From IMG/VR virus record IMGVR_UViG_3300050015_000878, positions 20,924-84,923 of that record: a DNA stretch of 64,000 nucleotides; one strand, written 5' to 3'. A program made the position numbers and the translations under genes. Shown one piece after another: positions 49,811 to 59,718 of this stretch. The stretch's first letter is position 1. Each line of letters opens with the position of its first letter. The notes beneath the pieces are model-generated. The model ran no database searches. It was not told the DNA's origin and saw only the letters and a list, made by a program, of their open reading frames with translations. Origin of the DNA: a virus.

Positions 49811-51730
49811 TTATAATAAAAATTTGTCTATTGCCGTAATTATCTTATCGTCACCTTCTTTAAGATAAATACCATTTTTATTTACGTAGGTTTCTCCAAA
49901 GCTAAGTTCGCCATTTTTGCCAGGGAATAGAAATGCTCCGGGAGTACTTGGTGTTGCAACTAAGTCAAAACCAATTAATTCGAAGTCATTTTGTACAAGG
50001 TTCTCACCATGTAATTCCTTAAGCGTTCCGACACCACGGCTGGAAATACCTAATCTGATTTTATTTTGTAAGTAGAGAATTACCTTATCGCCAACAACTG
50101 AAACCACACCATACTTAATAAAGCCGGGTGATACAATTATTTTTAATTCTCCGAATAAAACATTTTCTTGCTGACCTTTACCCCACCACATTTTTGTAAT
50201 CATGTGTGAGATATTCTGAAGTGATATTATGCTTGAATTACCTGTCCAATGTGATTTGCCGTTTACTTTAACTAAAAAGTTGCCATTTTTAACTCTAACG
50301 CAAGCAATGTCACCATCAAAATCAATCTCATTAACACTAATACATCTTTTATCTAAATAAATGTTTTTTCTTTTTGATATATTTAAATTATATTGTAAAT
50401 GAGAGTTTTCTTCTTTAATCAACCTTCTTTCATTAACATCTTCGTTCATATGTTCAATTGTTCCATCGGATAAAACAATCTCTTTTTTTATTATTACACA
50501 ATCTATTAAATATCTGTCTTTAGGTTGATATGTAGTAATATTACCGTTTCCACCAATTTTAATCAGCACTTCGTGTAAATCATTAATTAATTGTTTTGAT
50601 ATTGAAAAAACCGATTCTTTATTCGACCAATTTTTATGCTTTGACTTAACCGATTTACCATCGCCAATTTGAAACCAATCAAAAAATATTTTCAATAAAT
50701 TTGATGATGCCTGTTTTAATTCAACAGGAATATATTTATTATATGAATATCCTAATGGATATAAATAATTATATAATCTTGCGTCTGCTATATGATATTG
50801 ACATTTTCCATTATCATGTTCATCAACCCAATATTTAAAAGGTAATTTATTTAATAATTCTACAATAATTTTCTTTTTTTCCGTATTTTTTTGTGTTATA
50901 ACAACATCATATCCTTTCAATTTATATTGATTGGACTTTGTACCGCCACAATGCCCTTCAGCCAAATAAATACCTATAAATGCAAACCAATCCTCAGACT
51001 TAATATTGATTGGTCGTGTATATTTTTCAATTAAATCATGTTTTGTATTAAAACTAAGAATATTTGTGTCAACGCCATTTAATGTGAAATATTCATTATA
51101 TTGACCAACCCATTCACCTGTTTTTAATAATTTATATTTACCTGATGAGAAAATATTGTTTTTATTATTAAAAATATCTTCAGCAAAAAAATAATTTCTA
51201 TCACCTTTCGAGTTTTCAAGTAAAAATCTGTGATTACCAGTCACAGTTAAATCAATATTTTGACCAAAAAATTTATACATCTTACCCTTATAATCCAAAT
51301 AGATTTTTTTATCAATTTTTTGAATTTCAATTTGATTTGTTTCGGTATTTAATGTTAATATTTCTTCATCTTCTGAAATGTCCTTGAACCATTTCCAACC
51401 ATTTTTAGTACAAATCATTGATTCAGAAGCATTTACGCAGTCTGGGTGGTCGGCTTCGGAAACCGCACTATTAGTATCAACTAACTTTTGATACTCCATA
51501 ACTTGTGGTAGAAGAACCTCTTTAGGATAAATCCTACCGTTCTTATTTTTAACACCCCACTTCTGTAAAATACAGTTTATTAAAACTGGCTCATTTGGCT
51601 TAAGCACAAATGCTTCGTTAACGTATTTGGGATTTAAATCAGAGTCTAAATAACCAGCATCGTGCTCGATTAAAATTCCAAAACCCACATCACCAGCTTC
51701 CAGTATCCTGCTTAATTGTTTCTTTAGCAT
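49811..51730 (-). CDS. Prohead protease (T4 gp21-like) interrupted by an intein
   Basis: 639 residues from ATG 51730 (MLKKQLSRILEAGDVG), chosen because the motif at 51745 lies in the upstream extension. Exteins: residues 1-97 and 499-639, together 238 residues, near T4 gp21 (212). The N-extein ends AVSEADHPD, which has the catalytic His of the S77/U9-like protease fold. The C-extein restarts SSIISLQNISHMITKMWW and contains IRLGISSRGVGTLKEL, with the catalytic Ser, and FELIGFDLVATPSTPGA. The protease cleaves capsid and core proteins during maturation. Splicing is needed to bring His and Ser into one domain. Confidence 0.92.
   Translation of the reverse strand: MLKKQLSRILEAGDVGFGILIEHDAGYLDSDLNPKYVNEAFVLKPNEPVLINCILQKWGVKNKNGRIYPKEVLLPQVMEYQKLVDTNSAVSEADHPDCVNASESMICTKNGWKWFKDISEDEEILTLNTETNQIEIQKIDKKIYLDYKGKMYKFFGQNIDLTVTGNHRFLLENSKGDRNYFFAEDIFNNKNNIFSSGKYKLLKTGEWVGQYNEYFTLNGVDTNILSFNTKHDLIEKYTRPINIKSEDWFAFIGIYLAEGHCGGTKSNQYKLKGYDVVITQKNTEKKKIIVELLNKLPFKYWVDEHDNGKCQYHIADARLYNYLYPLGYSYNKYIPVELKQASSNLLKIFFDWFQIGDGKSVKSKHKNWSNKESVFSISKQLINDLHEVLIKIGGNGNITTYQPKDRYLIDCVIIKKEIVLSDGTIEHMNEDVNERRLIKEENSHLQYNLNISKRKNIYLDKRCISVNEIDFDGDIACVRVKNGNFLVKVNGKSHWTGNSSIISLQNISHMITKMWWGKGQQENVLFGELKIIVSPGFIKYGVVSVVGDKVILYLQNKIRLGISSRGVGTLKELHGENLVQNDFELIGFDLVATPSTPGAFLFPGKNGELSFGETYVNKNGIYLKEGDDKIITAIDKFLL
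50237..51439 (-). mobile_element. Intein with LAGLIDADG endonuclease, in the prohead protease
   Basis: 401 codons. Block A begins with Cys1: CVNASESMICTKNGWKWFKD, then block B GQNIDLTVTGNHRFLL with T-x-x-H. The endonuclease motifs are FIGIYLAEG and IFFDWFQIGDG, both with the acidic residue. Block F is DGDIACVRVKNGNFLVKVNG and block G is SHWTGN followed by extein Ser. The residue before the terminal Asn is Gly in place of the usual His; a His lies four residues earlier. All splicing residues otherwise present. Confidence 0.92.
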
Positions 51731-51744
51731 AACAAATTCTTTAC

Positions 51745-51753
51745 TATAAATAG
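51745..51753 (-). promoter_or_regulatory. Putative late promoter motif (variant) for the protease gene
   Basis: Minus-strand CTATTTATA, 14 nt before the ATG at 51730; first base differs from the usual G. Confidence 0.58.
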
Positions 51754-51762
51754 TTTGCAATA

Positions 51763-51915
51763 TTAATTTAACTCAACACTAACCTTTTGTTGAGGTTCTT
51801 TTACCGTTTTAACATCCTCAACATTAATATTTTCAATAAAAATGCGAGTCTCTGTCTCGATTAAAATTTTTTTAAGAGTTGCGTTAACCTCTTTTAGTTT
51901 TTCTAATTTGGTCAT
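51763..51915 (-). CDS. Hypothetical small protein (50 aa)
   Basis: From ATG 51915 (MTKLEKLKEVNATLKKILIE) to TAA 51763; basic/acidic helix then NINVEDVKTVKEPQQK. It begins 9 nt after the membrane protein gene and has no promoter of its own. In T4 the small core proteins gp67 and gp68 lie between portal and protease; this may be a comparable small core component, but only position supports that. Confidence 0.6.
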   Translation of the reverse strand: MTKLEKLKEVNATLKKILIETETRIFIENINVEDVKTVKEPQQKVSVELN

Positions 51916-51924
51916 TGGATTGAA

Positions 51925-52341
51925 TTATGATTCTGGAGTTATTTTTTCAACCTTTTCACGAATTTCGTCTAACTTCAATAAGATTTTTTCACTCTCAACT
52001 CTTCCAATTTTTTCGTTTAAATCCAATAACATAGATACACCATTTAATACATGTAGGGTTTCTTTTTCACTTTCCATCCACTGACGACCTCTTTCTTCCT
52101 CTTTTTTAAGCATTTCCACTCTGATTCTTTCGAGTGTATCCGAATGGTCCTTTCTGATTGCATCAACTTTTGCAGTATGTTGCTGTTGCATGAGTTTCAT
52201 TTCAGCAGTTTTCTTTTTTAGTGACCTCATTGCAATGATGATGGATATCGTGTATGTGACGACTGAAACACCAATCATCGCAATTATAATATATTGATGC
52301 AAAAGTGTGGCATCTGTTCCGGCTATTTGCATTAAAATCAT
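51925..52341 (-). CDS. Small membrane protein with coiled coil (138 aa)
   Basis: N-terminal transmembrane helix (HQYIIIAMIGVSVVTYTISI) followed by a long charged coiled coil (KKKTAEMKLMQQQHTAKVDA; ERIRVEMLKKEEERGRQWME). First gene of a late unit with the 50-residue protein. Membrane anchoring of a prohead assembly site or a lysis role are both conceivable; no family recognised. Confidence 0.7.
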   Translation of the reverse strand: MILMQIAGTDATLLHQYIIIAMIGVSVVTYTISIIIAMRSLKKKTAEMKLMQQQHTAKVDAIRKDHSDTLERIRVEMLKKEEERGRQWMESEKETLHVLNGVSMLLDLNEKIGRVESEKILLKLDEIREKVEKITPES

Positions 52342-52355
52342 AGTTTTTGTTTTAT

Positions 52356-52364
52356 AATAAATAG
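52356..52364 (-). promoter_or_regulatory. Putative late promoter motif (variant) for 51763-52341
   Basis: Minus-strand CTATTTATT, 14 nt before the ATG at 52341. Confidence 0.52.
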
Positions 52365-52413
52365 TCTTGAAACTCTGATAAGATTTTATTATCTTTATAT
52401 TTTTTCAATTTCT

Positions 52414-52422
52414 GTATTTATA
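52414..52422 (+). promoter_or_regulatory. Putative late promoter motif for 52437-58881
   Basis: GTATTTATA, 14 nt before the ATG at 52437. It forms a divergent pair with the motif at 52356. Confidence 0.72.
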
Positions 52423-52436
52423 GTAAAATCAGAATA

Positions 52437-55400
52437 ATGGCAGTAACAAACTCAAATAACTTAGTAACATCACACGGCAATGTTTTATTGATTGACCCTA
52501 ACATGGTTAACGTCAATCCGAACATGATAAATAGCATACCGCAATACCAAAATATGTACATCTTTGCGGAGTTGACGGCTAAAAGGAAAATGAGAACTGT
52601 GTTGGAAACATCTGCAAAAGGAACAACAACAATTCAAGATAATGGCATGGCAGGCAATGATTTTATTGTAAACTTCATAGGCAATAATCAAGACTCAACT
52701 GATGCCAACCCAAACTATTTAAAATTTACCACAAACTGGTATGATGGCAGTACTGGAAATAAAACACAGTTTGAGGGTTTTGGTATTAGCAGTATTAAGG
52801 TAGTAATCAACTCATCATATATTCCGCAGGTAAACATTGAATTTATTGACTTAAGAGGCTTGGCATTCTTCAACCAAACCAATTCACCATATAGAATATT
52901 GTTCGATTTTCCACCGCCAATCTTTGAATTAAAACTCAAAGGATATTATGGTATGCCTTTATTATATAAGTTGCACCTTGTTAAATATACCTCAGAATTC
53001 AAGTCAGAAACAGGCAACTACGTTATAAGTGCTCAGTTTGTTGCATTGACATATGCGCCATTAACTGACGTATTGTTTAGATACGTGATAAACTTTCCGC
53101 TAATCAGCAGTGGCTCAGTTTCAATAACTCCAAGTGCAGAGGTTAAACCAAAAAATACGTATGAACTTATACTTAAGTTGAAAAATCTTTATACACAATT
53201 CAATGAAAAGAAAAATACTGATGTAGATACACAGGTTTACAACAACATTCTGTCACAATTAAATGCGATTGACGCAGCTTTGGGAATATTAAACGGATAT
53301 GCAGTAAATCCGGGATTAATGAAAATCGGCAAACCCGTTTTACTTGTCAGAAACATGTCGTATGCCACCGATGGTGGTCAAGAATTAACTGTATTGAATA
53401 GTCTCAGCGAATATGATGGTTATCTTAAGGCACTTCCAAACGATGGTACTGCAGATAACATATTTCAGAGATTGTATATTGTTTATCTGATTAGTAATGC
53501 CATGACAATTCCAAATGAAGAATTGCCGGGAAATCCAAATGCCGATACAAACTTCAGAAGAACAACGGCAAACAATGCATTGTCTAAATACAGACAGGAC
53601 GAACTCATAAACAGAACCAATCAGACATTAGGTAAAGTCATCAATGAAAATGACATACCAACGCCAAATTCAAACGGTTTCACAAGTAATCAAAACATAG
53701 CACCTACCGACCCAACAATAACTAATTTATATTCGGGTTTGGATGTGACGAGTTTTTATGTTAAGCTATATAAGCAAAGAACTGATTTAGGAAAACAAAA
53801 GGTTGAGGCAATGTCGGTCATGAACGAGAAAATCAATAACATGGTTATTGAAAGTCTTGGCATGAAGCCTACCATATATAATATCTTTCAGTTAATCTTG
53901 AATGATGTCGATACTTTCTTTAAAGAATTAAGGACTACATCAGATGCAGCAGAAAGACACCATAAAACATATTTCGATAAGATTGTCAATGGTGCTGGAT
54001 ATTCAGATACTGGTAAGGGTGTTTCAAAACAAATATTTGCGTTTCCTCTTGTAATTAAAGACGAACCTGTTTGTAACAGCATGAAACAATCAAGAACTGC
54101 ACCAACAGATTTAAACAAGGCATTATATCCAAACGAATTTCCCGAATTAGTACTTGTGAGAAATTTTATCGAAACATTTATCAAACAGCAAATAATCACA
54201 GAACTTCTTAACATGAAGGCAGAACAAAACGCTGACGGTACATATAAGTGGATTCCTATATCTCCTGTCGATTCTAAACTTGCAACAATTAATTTGGACA
54301 CACCGTATTATGGCGTAGATACTTCAGGTGGTGGTGCAGGTCCACAACCAATTAACTTGTCAACAGACCCACGTTTGGCACAGGTATTTAGAATTTTGGT
54401 AAACAGATTCTATATTTTAAGTCAGAGTTCGTTTCCTTATGATTTTTATAACATTAAACAAGGTCAAACTCAGCTACTTAAAATGTTCAGCCAATCAGAA
54501 TCAATCAACTTGGCTTCGTCAATAACAAACAAAGACTATGCTGCTCTACTATCTAATGCAGCCCAAGAATATGGTACTAAGGGTAGAATTCAAGGATTTT
54601 ATGATTACCTGAGTGGTAACACTAAAGACATATATTCATTTACTCCGACAGAAAAACCAAGTCTGAGAATATCAAATGGTGACTTAGTTTATGTGGATAA
54701 GAAAAATTCACAATATAAGGGTTTCGCCATGTATAATGATAGTGTGGTAACACAGGATAACACGGGTGGTGGCAATAATCCAATATCTAATTACCAGAAA
54801 AGTATAAATTTGGGGTGGTGGGAAAAATTTAAAAATTTCGGTAATCCTTTACAGAGTTTTTATAAGTTTACAGAAGAAAATGTGTTTTATATTAAGGACG
54901 GTAGTGTTGACGGTAGTGACAATTATGGTGGTATTAGTACTAAATCACGTTTTATTGCGAAGACAGTTGATGCGTATGTTGCTAAAGTCAAAGATGACTA
55001 TAAACAGTATCAGCTAATACTTCGTAATGTCGGTGATTTAGGAACAAACATTGGAAAAATCTACAATAGAATTGAGGTTGTTGACATGTTAAAAGCACAA
55101 GGTAATGCAGCTTTCAACGATAATAAAATTCAAGCACCCATTGAAATTGGTTCAGAAAAATTAAATGCTTTTGGTGAGATTGTTGATGTGTGGGTTGACC
55201 AACTATCTCGATATGATACTGAAATTTATAGCACAATCATAGACGGATTTGGCGATACTGTAAATCCAGACTTTAAACCAAGACTAAGTGCATTAATGCT
55301 GGCATCTAACTTCGGATATACTCTGAGTCCATTTAATATATATCCACACGGTTTAAATAAATATGTCTTTAATACTCCTGCTGTGGTGGAAATTCCATCA

Positions 55401-57158
55401 TATATGCCATATTATGTTGGCGCATTATGCGACATAGAAGCACCATATCAACAAGAAATTTATGACTTCTTTGTAAGTGGCTCTGGTAAAAATCTTGATA
55501 GTTCTGCAGCATTTATATTTGCGGATATTACTGATACGAAAAATTTATTATCTGAAAAAGACAAAGCAGAATTTAAGGTACAGTTTAGCTTCTTCTTTGG
55601 AAATAATGGCGAAATAAGTACACCTTTTGCAAGAATAAGTACACCTTTTGCAAGAATAATACAACAATTGAAAATGTTGTATGATAAAGCACAACAAGCG
55701 GTTATTGACATTCCTGCGGATAAGAAAGGAAAAATAATTCAATTAAAAAGAGAAGCATATCTGAAAGGGTTAAATGCAAGCGATGGTACTTTCTTTAAGA
55801 CAATATTACAACCATTAATTGTTAATTCAACAACCTCTGCTAAAAGTAATATGGTTAATTTCAGTCAGATAACTTTCTCAAGAAATCTAACATATGATGT
55901 TGGTTATCAATCTCTCGCAACAACAAATGCTACAGATAAAAAGAACACTAACGACAATTTCTTCAAGGGATTATTTCAACAATTGGCAACTGATATTCAA
56001 ACACAACAAACTAAAATTGCCAACAAAGAAGAGGAAAATAAAAAATTAAGTGGTGATGATGACATTATCAATCAAACATATTATTCACTAAAAAATATAA
56101 ACGATAAGTGGCTCACAAACCCTGCAGAAATGAATATTTCTCAAGGATATCCGTTTAATACGGCAAAAGCACCTCGTCTGATTGACTCGTTTGTGTTCGT
56201 GGACAGAGCAATGAATCCAATTGGAAACACAATTATAAACCCTGAGATATTAATTGAGTTGATGAACGACCCCAACGTATCAGTGTTTAGTGTTATATCA
56301 CAATTATTGTCTGCGAATGGCTTTGAGTTTTTCCCGCTACAGAATTTTATGAGTTTTCAGAATGATGAGTGGAAAAATTCTTTTATGATAACCACAGATA
56401 TAACAATAACACCATCACCTGCATTCGTATGTATGTATATTGGTGGTTCATCGAGTTATCCTACGGGCATTGGCGCAATGGGTCAATATGTTGACGATGG
56501 CATTGTTGACATTAGCGTTCCAGGCGTAAAAGACTTTTCAACGCCACAAGAAGGTTGTGACTTAGTTCCTACTGATGATGCACAGGAAGAAAACAATAGA
56601 AAAAACAAAAATTTTAAATATAGGGAAGTTCGTGCATTCAGAGTTAGATTTGGTGAGCAAAATCAGTCTATGTTTAAAGACATAAAAATCGACTCAAAGG
56701 AACATCCGGAAACCAATGAAAGTATTCAGATATTGTCGAGATTGGCTGGTGACAACAAACTACATGCACCACCGCCAAAGGGACAGAACTTATATAACTT
56801 ATATGAGAACAGGTCGTATAAAGCAACAGTAATCGGTTTGGGTAATATGATGTTGCAACCAACACAATATTTCCAATTGGAAAATATACCGCTTTATAAT
56901 GGAGCATATATTCTATTGAGTGTTGAACATAATGTTGAGCCAAACAAAATGACAACTACTTTTAGCGGTACAAAAATATTAAAATACCCAGTTCCAAGAA
57001 CATTACAGTCATCAGCAATTGTTGGATTTGACGGTGGAAACTCTGATTTGACTAATCCCGCTGCATCTTCTGCAGAAGAAGTAACTATTGGCGTTGGTAC
57101 TGCAGGTAATCCAACACAGTCACAATATAATTCAATGTATAGTTTTAAAATTCAATAA
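52437..57158 (+). CDS. Giant baseplate hub protein with gp27-like C-terminal domain
   Basis: 1573 residues. The N-terminus (about 90-250) has a beta domain: ISSIKVVINSSYIPQVNIEF, PPPIFELKLKGYYGMPLLYK, typical of hub domains. The middle 1000 residues, rich in Asn/Thr/Tyr, are unrecognised. The C-terminus carries FRVRFGEQNQSMFKDIKIDS and, near residues 1465-1520, GNMMLQPTQYFQLENIPLYN followed by GAYILLSVEHNVEPN, the gp27/gp44 hub pattern. A 7-residue tandem duplication lies near residue 1060. The gene is followed, 1 nt later, by the lysin gene, as expected for a hub with its enzyme. Confidence 0.7.
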   Translation: MAVTNSNNLVTSHGNVLLIDPNMVNVNPNMINSIPQYQNMYIFAELTAKRKMRTVLETSAKGTTTIQDNGMAGNDFIVNFIGNNQDSTDANPNYLKFTTNWYDGSTGNKTQFEGFGISSIKVVINSSYIPQVNIEFIDLRGLAFFNQTNSPYRILFDFPPPIFELKLKGYYGMPLLYKLHLVKYTSEFKSETGNYVISAQFVALTYAPLTDVLFRYVINFPLISSGSVSITPSAEVKPKNTYELILKLKNLYTQFNEKKNTDVDTQVYNNILSQLNAIDAALGILNGYAVNPGLMKIGKPVLLVRNMSYATDGGQELTVLNSLSEYDGYLKALPNDGTADNIFQRLYIVYLISNAMTIPNEELPGNPNADTNFRRTTANNALSKYRQDELINRTNQTLGKVINENDIPTPNSNGFTSNQNIAPTDPTITNLYSGLDVTSFYVKLYKQRTDLGKQKVEAMSVMNEKINNMVIESLGMKPTIYNIFQLILNDVDTFFKELRTTSDAAERHHKTYFDKIVNGAGYSDTGKGVSKQIFAFPLVIKDEPVCNSMKQSRTAPTDLNKALYPNEFPELVLVRNFIETFIKQQIITELLNMKAEQNADGTYKWIPISPVDSKLATINLDTPYYGVDTSGGGAGPQPINLSTDPRLAQVFRILVNRFYILSQSSFPYDFYNIKQGQTQLLKMFSQSESINLASSITNKDYAALLSNAAQEYGTKGRIQGFYDYLSGNTKDIYSFTPTEKPSLRISNGDLVYVDKKNSQYKGFAMYNDSVVTQDNTGGGNNPISNYQKSINLGWWEKFKNFGNPLQSFYKFTEENVFYIKDGSVDGSDNYGGISTKSRFIAKTVDAYVAKVKDDYKQYQLILRNVGDLGTNIGKIYNRIEVVDMLKAQGNAAFNDNKIQAPIEIGSEKLNAFGEIVDVWVDQLSRYDTEIYSTIIDGFGDTVNPDFKPRLSALMLASNFGYTLSPFNIYPHGLNKYVFNTPAVVEIPSYMPYYVGALCDIEAPYQQEIYDFFVSGSGKNLDSSAAFIFADITDTKNLLSEKDKAEFKVQFSFFFGNNGEISTPFARISTPFARIIQQLKMLYDKAQQAVIDIPADKKGKIIQLKREAYLKGLNASDGTFFKTILQPLIVNSTTSAKSNMVNFSQITFSRNLTYDVGYQSLATTNATDKKNTNDNFFKGLFQQLATDIQTQQTKIANKEEENKKLSGDDDIINQTYYSLKNINDKWLTNPAEMNISQGYPFNTAKAPRLIDSFVFVDRAMNPIGNTIINPEILIELMNDPNVSVFSVISQLLSANGFEFFPLQNFMSFQNDEWKNSFMITTDITITPSPAFVCMYIGGSSSYPTGIGAMGQYVDDGIVDISVPGVKDFSTPQEGCDLVPTDDAQEENNRKNKNFKYREVRAFRVRFGEQNQSMFKDIKIDSKEHPETNESIQILSRLAGDNKLHAPPPKGQNLYNLYENRSYKATVIGLGNMMLQPTQYFQLENIPLYNGAYILLSVEHNVEPNKMTTTFSGTKILKYPVPRTLQSSAIVGFDGGNSDLTNPAASSAEEVTIGVGTAGNPTQSQYNSMYSFKIQ
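55613..55654 (+). repeat. Exact 21-bp tandem duplication in the hub gene
   Basis: Two identical adjacent 21-nt units (55613-55633, 55634-55654) encode I-S-T-P-F-A-R twice. The identity at DNA level suggests a recent slip or duplication that keeps the frame. Confidence 0.92.
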
Positions 57159-57159
57159 T

Positions 57160-58881
57160 ATGGCATTTACAAAAATAACGACAGACGGTGAAGCATTTAT
57201 TACAGAAGTTTGTAAGATAGGTGGTAATTCTTTACTTTCGGGTAAAAATAAATATCCTATGCCCTATACAAGTCCACCTTTGGATAAAGTATGGACATGG
57301 ACATGCAATATCATGTATGGCGGTGCTCAAGTAACGGCAGGTGAACCGTTGTCAAAAGCATTAATCGCTTGGTTTAATAAGTATGGTGAAATGTATCAGA
57401 TGGATGCAAACGTACTTGCAGCTCAAGCATATATAGAATCTAAGTATAAAATGTGGGACTTTCCGGGTGGTCAAAGTAATGCATCTGGTGTAAACCAGTT
57501 TGTCATGCTCACTACTTTCGATATTATTGTTGAAAATCGTGGAAATTCAATAACAATGTTGCCGGGTGAAATTGCGGAAATAATAAATGGTCTTACGAAT
57601 CCATATAGTAAAGATTCTTATGATGTTACAACCAAAGCATATCAGATTCCCTATGCGAATCACCCAATCTTGCATCAGAACATAATAAACAATCCCGAAA
57701 TTATGATAAAGGCACAAGCAAGATACATGAAAAACATTGCCGATAAAAGTAATTCGTTGGCAAGTACCGCATTATTTTGCTACAGTAGAGGTTTGTTCAT
57801 GAGGCACACATATTCTAAATCAATAACATTCTGTGATAATAGTCATAAGGCTAACCCCGATTATAAAACAGAAGGACTTAATTATGTACTGAGAATTTTC
57901 GGTGTTCTTGGTGATAAAGATAATGCTCTTGAACCGGGATATAAAATACGTGGACATTATTTTGGATATGACATTAAAATGGGTGAAAACGACAATAAAA
58001 ATTTAAAGTTAGTTCCAAACAATTGGAGTCCATACGATGCAAACGTAGATGAATCCGCAGAATTTAATTTACAGGGAGATTTTACCGAAAATAAAGCAGA
58101 CAGAGATTTGACAGTAGAAGCATTGTCAGAATATCCAAAATATAAATTTATTTATTTTCCACAAAGCGATTATCATAGAGAGAAGACTAAGAAATTACAA
58201 CTTGTACTTCATCACACAGCAAGTGGCGAAGGGTCGGGCAATGATATTTTATGGTGGGAACAACAGGTACAAAAAACTGGTGATAAAGTTTCAGTATCCT
58301 TTATCGTTACAAGAGACGGTACAATACTTCAATTATTTTCAACAAATTATTGGGCATCTCACTTAGGCATAACAGAAAAATTATTACTTGAATATGGAAC
58401 GTCTGGCATTGGTAATGAACTACTCAACAGCCAGTCAATTGGTATTGAAATAGATAGTTGGGGCGGTTTAGTCAACTCTGGTGAAAATTGGTATCCACCA
58501 ATAAATGGTAGTAGCACTGTTGCTAATACCGAAGCTAAACCAGTACCTGTGGCAAAAGTAATAACATATAATTCTCCGGATTATCCTAAAGGTTATCATG
58601 GCTTTTATGGCTTTGAGAAATATACACCAGACCAAATTAGTGCATTAAGAACACTTATAGCTGCAATTAAATTAGGAAATCCAGACATTAAATTAGGATA
58701 CGTGAACGATATTTATTCCGGAGTAGATATGTGGGGAAAAGATGCTGTTCCGGGTGTTTGGACCGCAGAAAAAGCTGCATATGCTGAGAAACCCGGAATT
58801 TGGACACATGTAAGTTATGTGCCGGATAAATCGGATTGTCAACCACAACCAGAACTAATTAGTTTACTGAAATCATTATAA
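57160..58881 (+). CDS. Two-domain peptidoglycan hydrolase (SLT-like + amidase_2)
   Basis: 573 residues from ATG 57160, 1 nt after the hub stop. Residues 65-205 look like a lytic transglycosylase: WFNKYGEMYQMDANVLAAQA, YIESKYKMW (candidate catalytic Glu), FPGGQSNASGVNQFVML, and IMIKAQARYMKNIADKSNSL. Residues 345-573 are an N-acetylmuramoyl-L-alanine amidase_2 domain: LVLHHTASGEGSGND with the first zinc His, SVSFIVTRDGTILQLF, IGIEIDSWGGL, and THVSYVPDKSDCQP with the second His, Lys and the Cys zinc ligand. Co-expression with the hub suggests a tail-associated lysin for entry; an endolysin role is also possible. Confidence 0.88.
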   Translation: MAFTKITTDGEAFITEVCKIGGNSLLSGKNKYPMPYTSPPLDKVWTWTCNIMYGGAQVTAGEPLSKALIAWFNKYGEMYQMDANVLAAQAYIESKYKMWDFPGGQSNASGVNQFVMLTTFDIIVENRGNSITMLPGEIAEIINGLTNPYSKDSYDVTTKAYQIPYANHPILHQNIINNPEIMIKAQARYMKNIADKSNSLASTALFCYSRGLFMRHTYSKSITFCDNSHKANPDYKTEGLNYVLRIFGVLGDKDNALEPGYKIRGHYFGYDIKMGENDNKNLKLVPNNWSPYDANVDESAEFNLQGDFTENKADRDLTVEALSEYPKYKFIYFPQSDYHREKTKKLQLVLHHTASGEGSGNDILWWEQQVQKTGDKVSVSFIVTRDGTILQLFSTNYWASHLGITEKLLLEYGTSGIGNELLNSQSIGIEIDSWGGLVNSGENWYPPINGSSTVANTEAKPVPVAKVITYNSPDYPKGYHGFYGFEKYTPDQISALRTLIAAIKLGNPDIKLGYVNDIYSGVDMWGKDAVPGVWTAEKAAYAEKPGIWTHVSYVPDKSDCQPQPELISLLKSL

Positions 58882-58885
58882 ATAA

Positions 58886-58909
58886 AAAAGGCATCTTACG
58901 ATGCCTTTT
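58886..58909. terminator. Bidirectional terminator between lysin and core-like gene
   Basis: AAAAGGCATC/GATGCCTTTT with TTAC loop; A/T tracts on both sides. It lies between convergent stops at 58881 and 58915. Confidence 0.9.
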
Positions 58910-58914
58910 CTGTT

Positions 58915-59718
58915 TTAAAGTAACTCTTTTTTAAATTCGTGCAAGCTAATAATGTCATCGTTAATTGTTTTGGCATTATGTTTCATTTCTTTTATCTTAC
59001 GAATTGCATTAGCTATTTTATTGTTTTTATCGTCACCCTCATTTTTACTTACTCCTTCTAAAATCGTCAGACAGTCTGTTTTGTATGTTTCAAGTAGTTC
59101 CTGTTTTTCTTTTCCATTCGACTTTATAAGTTTCTTTAATAGGTTTTTATCGCTTTCGTTAAGACTGTCGTATTTTTCGTTAAACTTGTTGATTGCTATT
59201 TCAATAACATCTTCACTAACACTTTCGATATTCTCTGTTATTGTTTGTGTCTTAGGTGTTTTAACATGACCAAGAACAATCTCAAAAGACTCATGAACTG
59301 CATCAACATCAACCTTATCATAGTCATTAAGGGATTCTGTAATTAAAGTATCTATCGCTTCGTATAGTTGAATTTTTTCTGGGTTTAACAATGCATTCTC
59401 AGAGGTTAACTCAACGCCATTATCAAGAAATTCGTTTAATTTCTTGCGTTCAGCATCGATTTCTGCAATCGTATAGACTTCAAACAACTTAATGTTATTG
59501 TCGATATAACGTGTGGCAATTAACTCATTCTCAATGGTTTTATTTTCAAGGTTATCGAAAACTTTAAACTCTAACTGTAAAATAGGCGAACTTTTAACCA
59601 CATCGAAAAAGTCGGTAGTTAGTTTCTTAGATTCTTCTATCAACGTATTGTTGAAATACGAATCTTTTAACTTTTTAGAAATTACTAAATTGGCTATTCC
59701 TATGTTAGCGTTTTTCAT
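58915..59718 (-). CDS. Helical protein next to portal, possible prohead core protein
   Basis: 267 residues, nearly all helical and charged: MKNANIGIANLVISKKLKDS, NIKLFEVYTIAEIDAERKKL, VIEIAINKFNEKYDSLNESD and a Lys-rich end. Situated beside the portal gene with its own late motif, where T4 carries small core genes 67 and 68. Its Lys/Glu-rich composition fits a core protein that is later proteolysed; a chaperone is the alternative. Confidence 0.62.
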   Translation of the reverse strand: MKNANIGIANLVISKKLKDSYFNNTLIEESKKLTTDFFDVVKSSPILQLEFKVFDNLENKTIENELIATRYIDNNIKLFEVYTIAEIDAERKKLNEFLDNGVELTSENALLNPEKIQLYEAIDTLITESLNDYDKVDVDAVHESFEIVLGHVKTPKTQTITENIESVSEDVIEIAINKFNEKYDSLNESDKNLLKKLIKSNGKEKQELLETYKTDCLTILEGVSKNEGDDKNNKIANAIRKIKEMKHNAKTINDDIISLHEFKKELL

